Assembly (NCBI GenBank): GCA_023431285.1
Contig: JAEYXN010000017.1
Span: forward strand, 1 to 7,559
Source: Bacteroidota bacterium
Lineage (GTDB): Bacteria > Bacteroidota > Bacteroidia > Cytophagales > Cyclobacteriaceae
DNA length: 7,559 nucleotides
Direction of reading: 5' to 3'
The notes beneath the pieces were generated by a model that saw only the letters and a program-made list of their open reading frames with translations, ran no database searches and was not told the origin of the DNA. The first letter of the stretch is position 1, and each line of letters opens with the position of its first letter. Shown one piece after another: positions 7,178 through 7,559 of the stretch. The translations under genes were made by a program, and so were the position numbers.

Positions 7178-7185
7178 TAACTTTG
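7178..7185 (+). promoter_or_regulatory. Candidate -7 promoter element of the VOC gene
   Basis: TAACTTTG fits the Bacteroidota primary-sigma -7 consensus TAnnTTTG at all six fixed positions. It lies 19 bp before the VOC start codon, giving a leader of roughly a dozen bases. No good TTTG -33 element is present at the expected distance: the best is CTTC at 7154-7157. The promoter may therefore be weak or activator-dependent. It implies that the VOC gene is transcribed separately from susCD. Confidence 0.5.
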
Positions 7186-7204
7186 CTTATCACTAATTCA
7201 AACA

Positions 7205-7559
7205 ATGAGCAATATCAACGACACACTCGCGAAACTTGAATTTGCGCAAATAGGATGGGTTGTCCCTGAAATTCATGCAGCGATAGCATTCATGAAACAA
7301 TCACTTCGCATAGATTTCCCCCAGCCAAACCGTTACAGTGCAGAAGAACTGAATATTAAATATCATGGAAAGGTTGTCCATGGTGACGGTTTGACCACAC
7401 AGGCATTCAACGGTGGAGCATTCATCGAACTTATCGAGCCTGAGACTGGCCAGGGTATCTTTCACGACTATCTTAAAAGCAATCCGCAAGGTGGCGTGCA
7501 ACATCTTGCATTCCGTTTGCCGGAAAAGGGTTTCAACCAGATTATCGACGAGCTTATCA
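7205..7559 (+). CDS. VOC-superfamily (glyoxalase/dioxygenase fold) protein, C-terminus beyond window
   Basis: ATG at 7205 opens a frame without stops to the right edge (118 codons). Members of this metal-dependent fold include glyoxalase I, methylmalonyl-CoA epimerase, fosfomycin-resistance enzymes and ring-cleavage dioxygenases. Seen here: first strand and helix FAQIGWVVPEIHAAIAFM (13-30), matching the usual hhGhVVpDh.aAh.Fh pattern; a beta strand AFIELIEPE (72-80); then GGVQHLAFRLP (96-106), matching the GxxHhAF motif. Likely metal ligands are Q15 (where many relatives have His), E75 and H100, assigned by pattern and not proven. No signal peptide, so cytoplasmic. A helix FNQIIDELI starts at 110, so at least one beta-alpha-beta-beta-beta module is nearly complete; a second may follow. 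The exact reaction cannot be assigned and the gene shows no evident link to glycan uptake. Confidence 0.85.
   Translation, partial: MSNINDTLAKLEFAQIGWVVPEIHAAIAFMKQSLRIDFPQPNRYSAEELNIKYHGKVVHGDGLTTQAFNGGAFIELIEPETGQGIFHDYLKSNPQGGVQHLAFRLPEKGFNQIIDELI

Larger units (their letters stand above)
6795..7204. other. Intergenic region between susD and the VOC gene
   Basis: About 410 bp with no coding region that I can support. It is unusually structured: a 67-bp imperfect inverted repeat right after susD (6804-6870); a second copy of CTCAGAGGA (6825-6833 and 6884-6892); two related 15-bp palindromes (7002-7016, 7061-7075) with a small dyad CTTAG-T-CTAAG (7036-7046) between them; a repeated CGTCGCATT (7119-7127, 7141-7149); and a candidate promoter at 7178. 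It probably contains the 3' end of the susCD transcript and the promoter of the VOC gene. Confidence 0.6.

Noticed and set aside
6795..7204. CRISPR array or tRNA in the repeat-rich spacer
   Set aside because: Repeats are too short and irregular for CRISPR, and no cloverleaf arms or CCA-type end could be found.
7301..7504. Minus-strand open frame inside the VOC gene
   Set aside because: Antisense shadow of the plus-strand VOC frame, which shows recognisable family motifs on both sides.

Overview
The window looks like chromosomal DNA from a member of the Bacteroidota. The main evidence is a complete SusC/SusD-type outer-membrane glycan uptake pair. In support, no Shine-Dalgarno sequence is visible before any start, start codons sit in A-rich leaders, a candidate promoter matches the Bacteroidota -7 consensus TAnnTTTG, and a neighbouring exported family 3 glycoside hydrolase carries motifs typical of this phylum. 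The mid-range base composition and the protein style would fit Cytophagales or Chitinophagales, but that is only an impression.

Left part, minus strand (1-1659): a GH3 glycosidase with a signal peptide, probably a beta-xylosidase or beta-glucosidase, runs off the left edge after 339 codons. Upstream of it on the same strand, after 167 bp containing two palindromes, lies greB, a complete transcript-cleavage factor gene whose start is best placed at 1659. A 446-bp divergent spacer (1660-2105) then separates greB from the plus-strand genes.

Central part, plus strand (2106-6794): susC-like (1030 aa, TonB-dependent transporter) and susD-like (529 aa, surface lipoprotein) are 6 bp apart and almost certainly co-transcribed. 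Together they form a lidded-barrel complex that captures an oligosaccharide at the cell surface and imports it into the periplasm using TonB energy. A periplasmic GH3 enzyme next door could trim the imported oligosaccharides, but it is on the other strand with greB between, so a functional link is inferred only. The substrate cannot be read from sequence.

Right part (6795-7559): about 410 bp of non-coding DNA opens with a 67-bp imperfect inverted repeat right after the susD stop. It continues with two near-identical 15-bp palindromes that differ by a compensating base pair, a 22-bp-spaced direct repeat, and a good -7 promoter match. It leads into the first 118 codons of a VOC-superfamily (glyoxalase-fold) protein, cut by the right edge.

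I found no clearly new gene system. The genes belong to familiar families, and the less explained signals are the structured non-coding elements, especially those between susD and the VOC gene.
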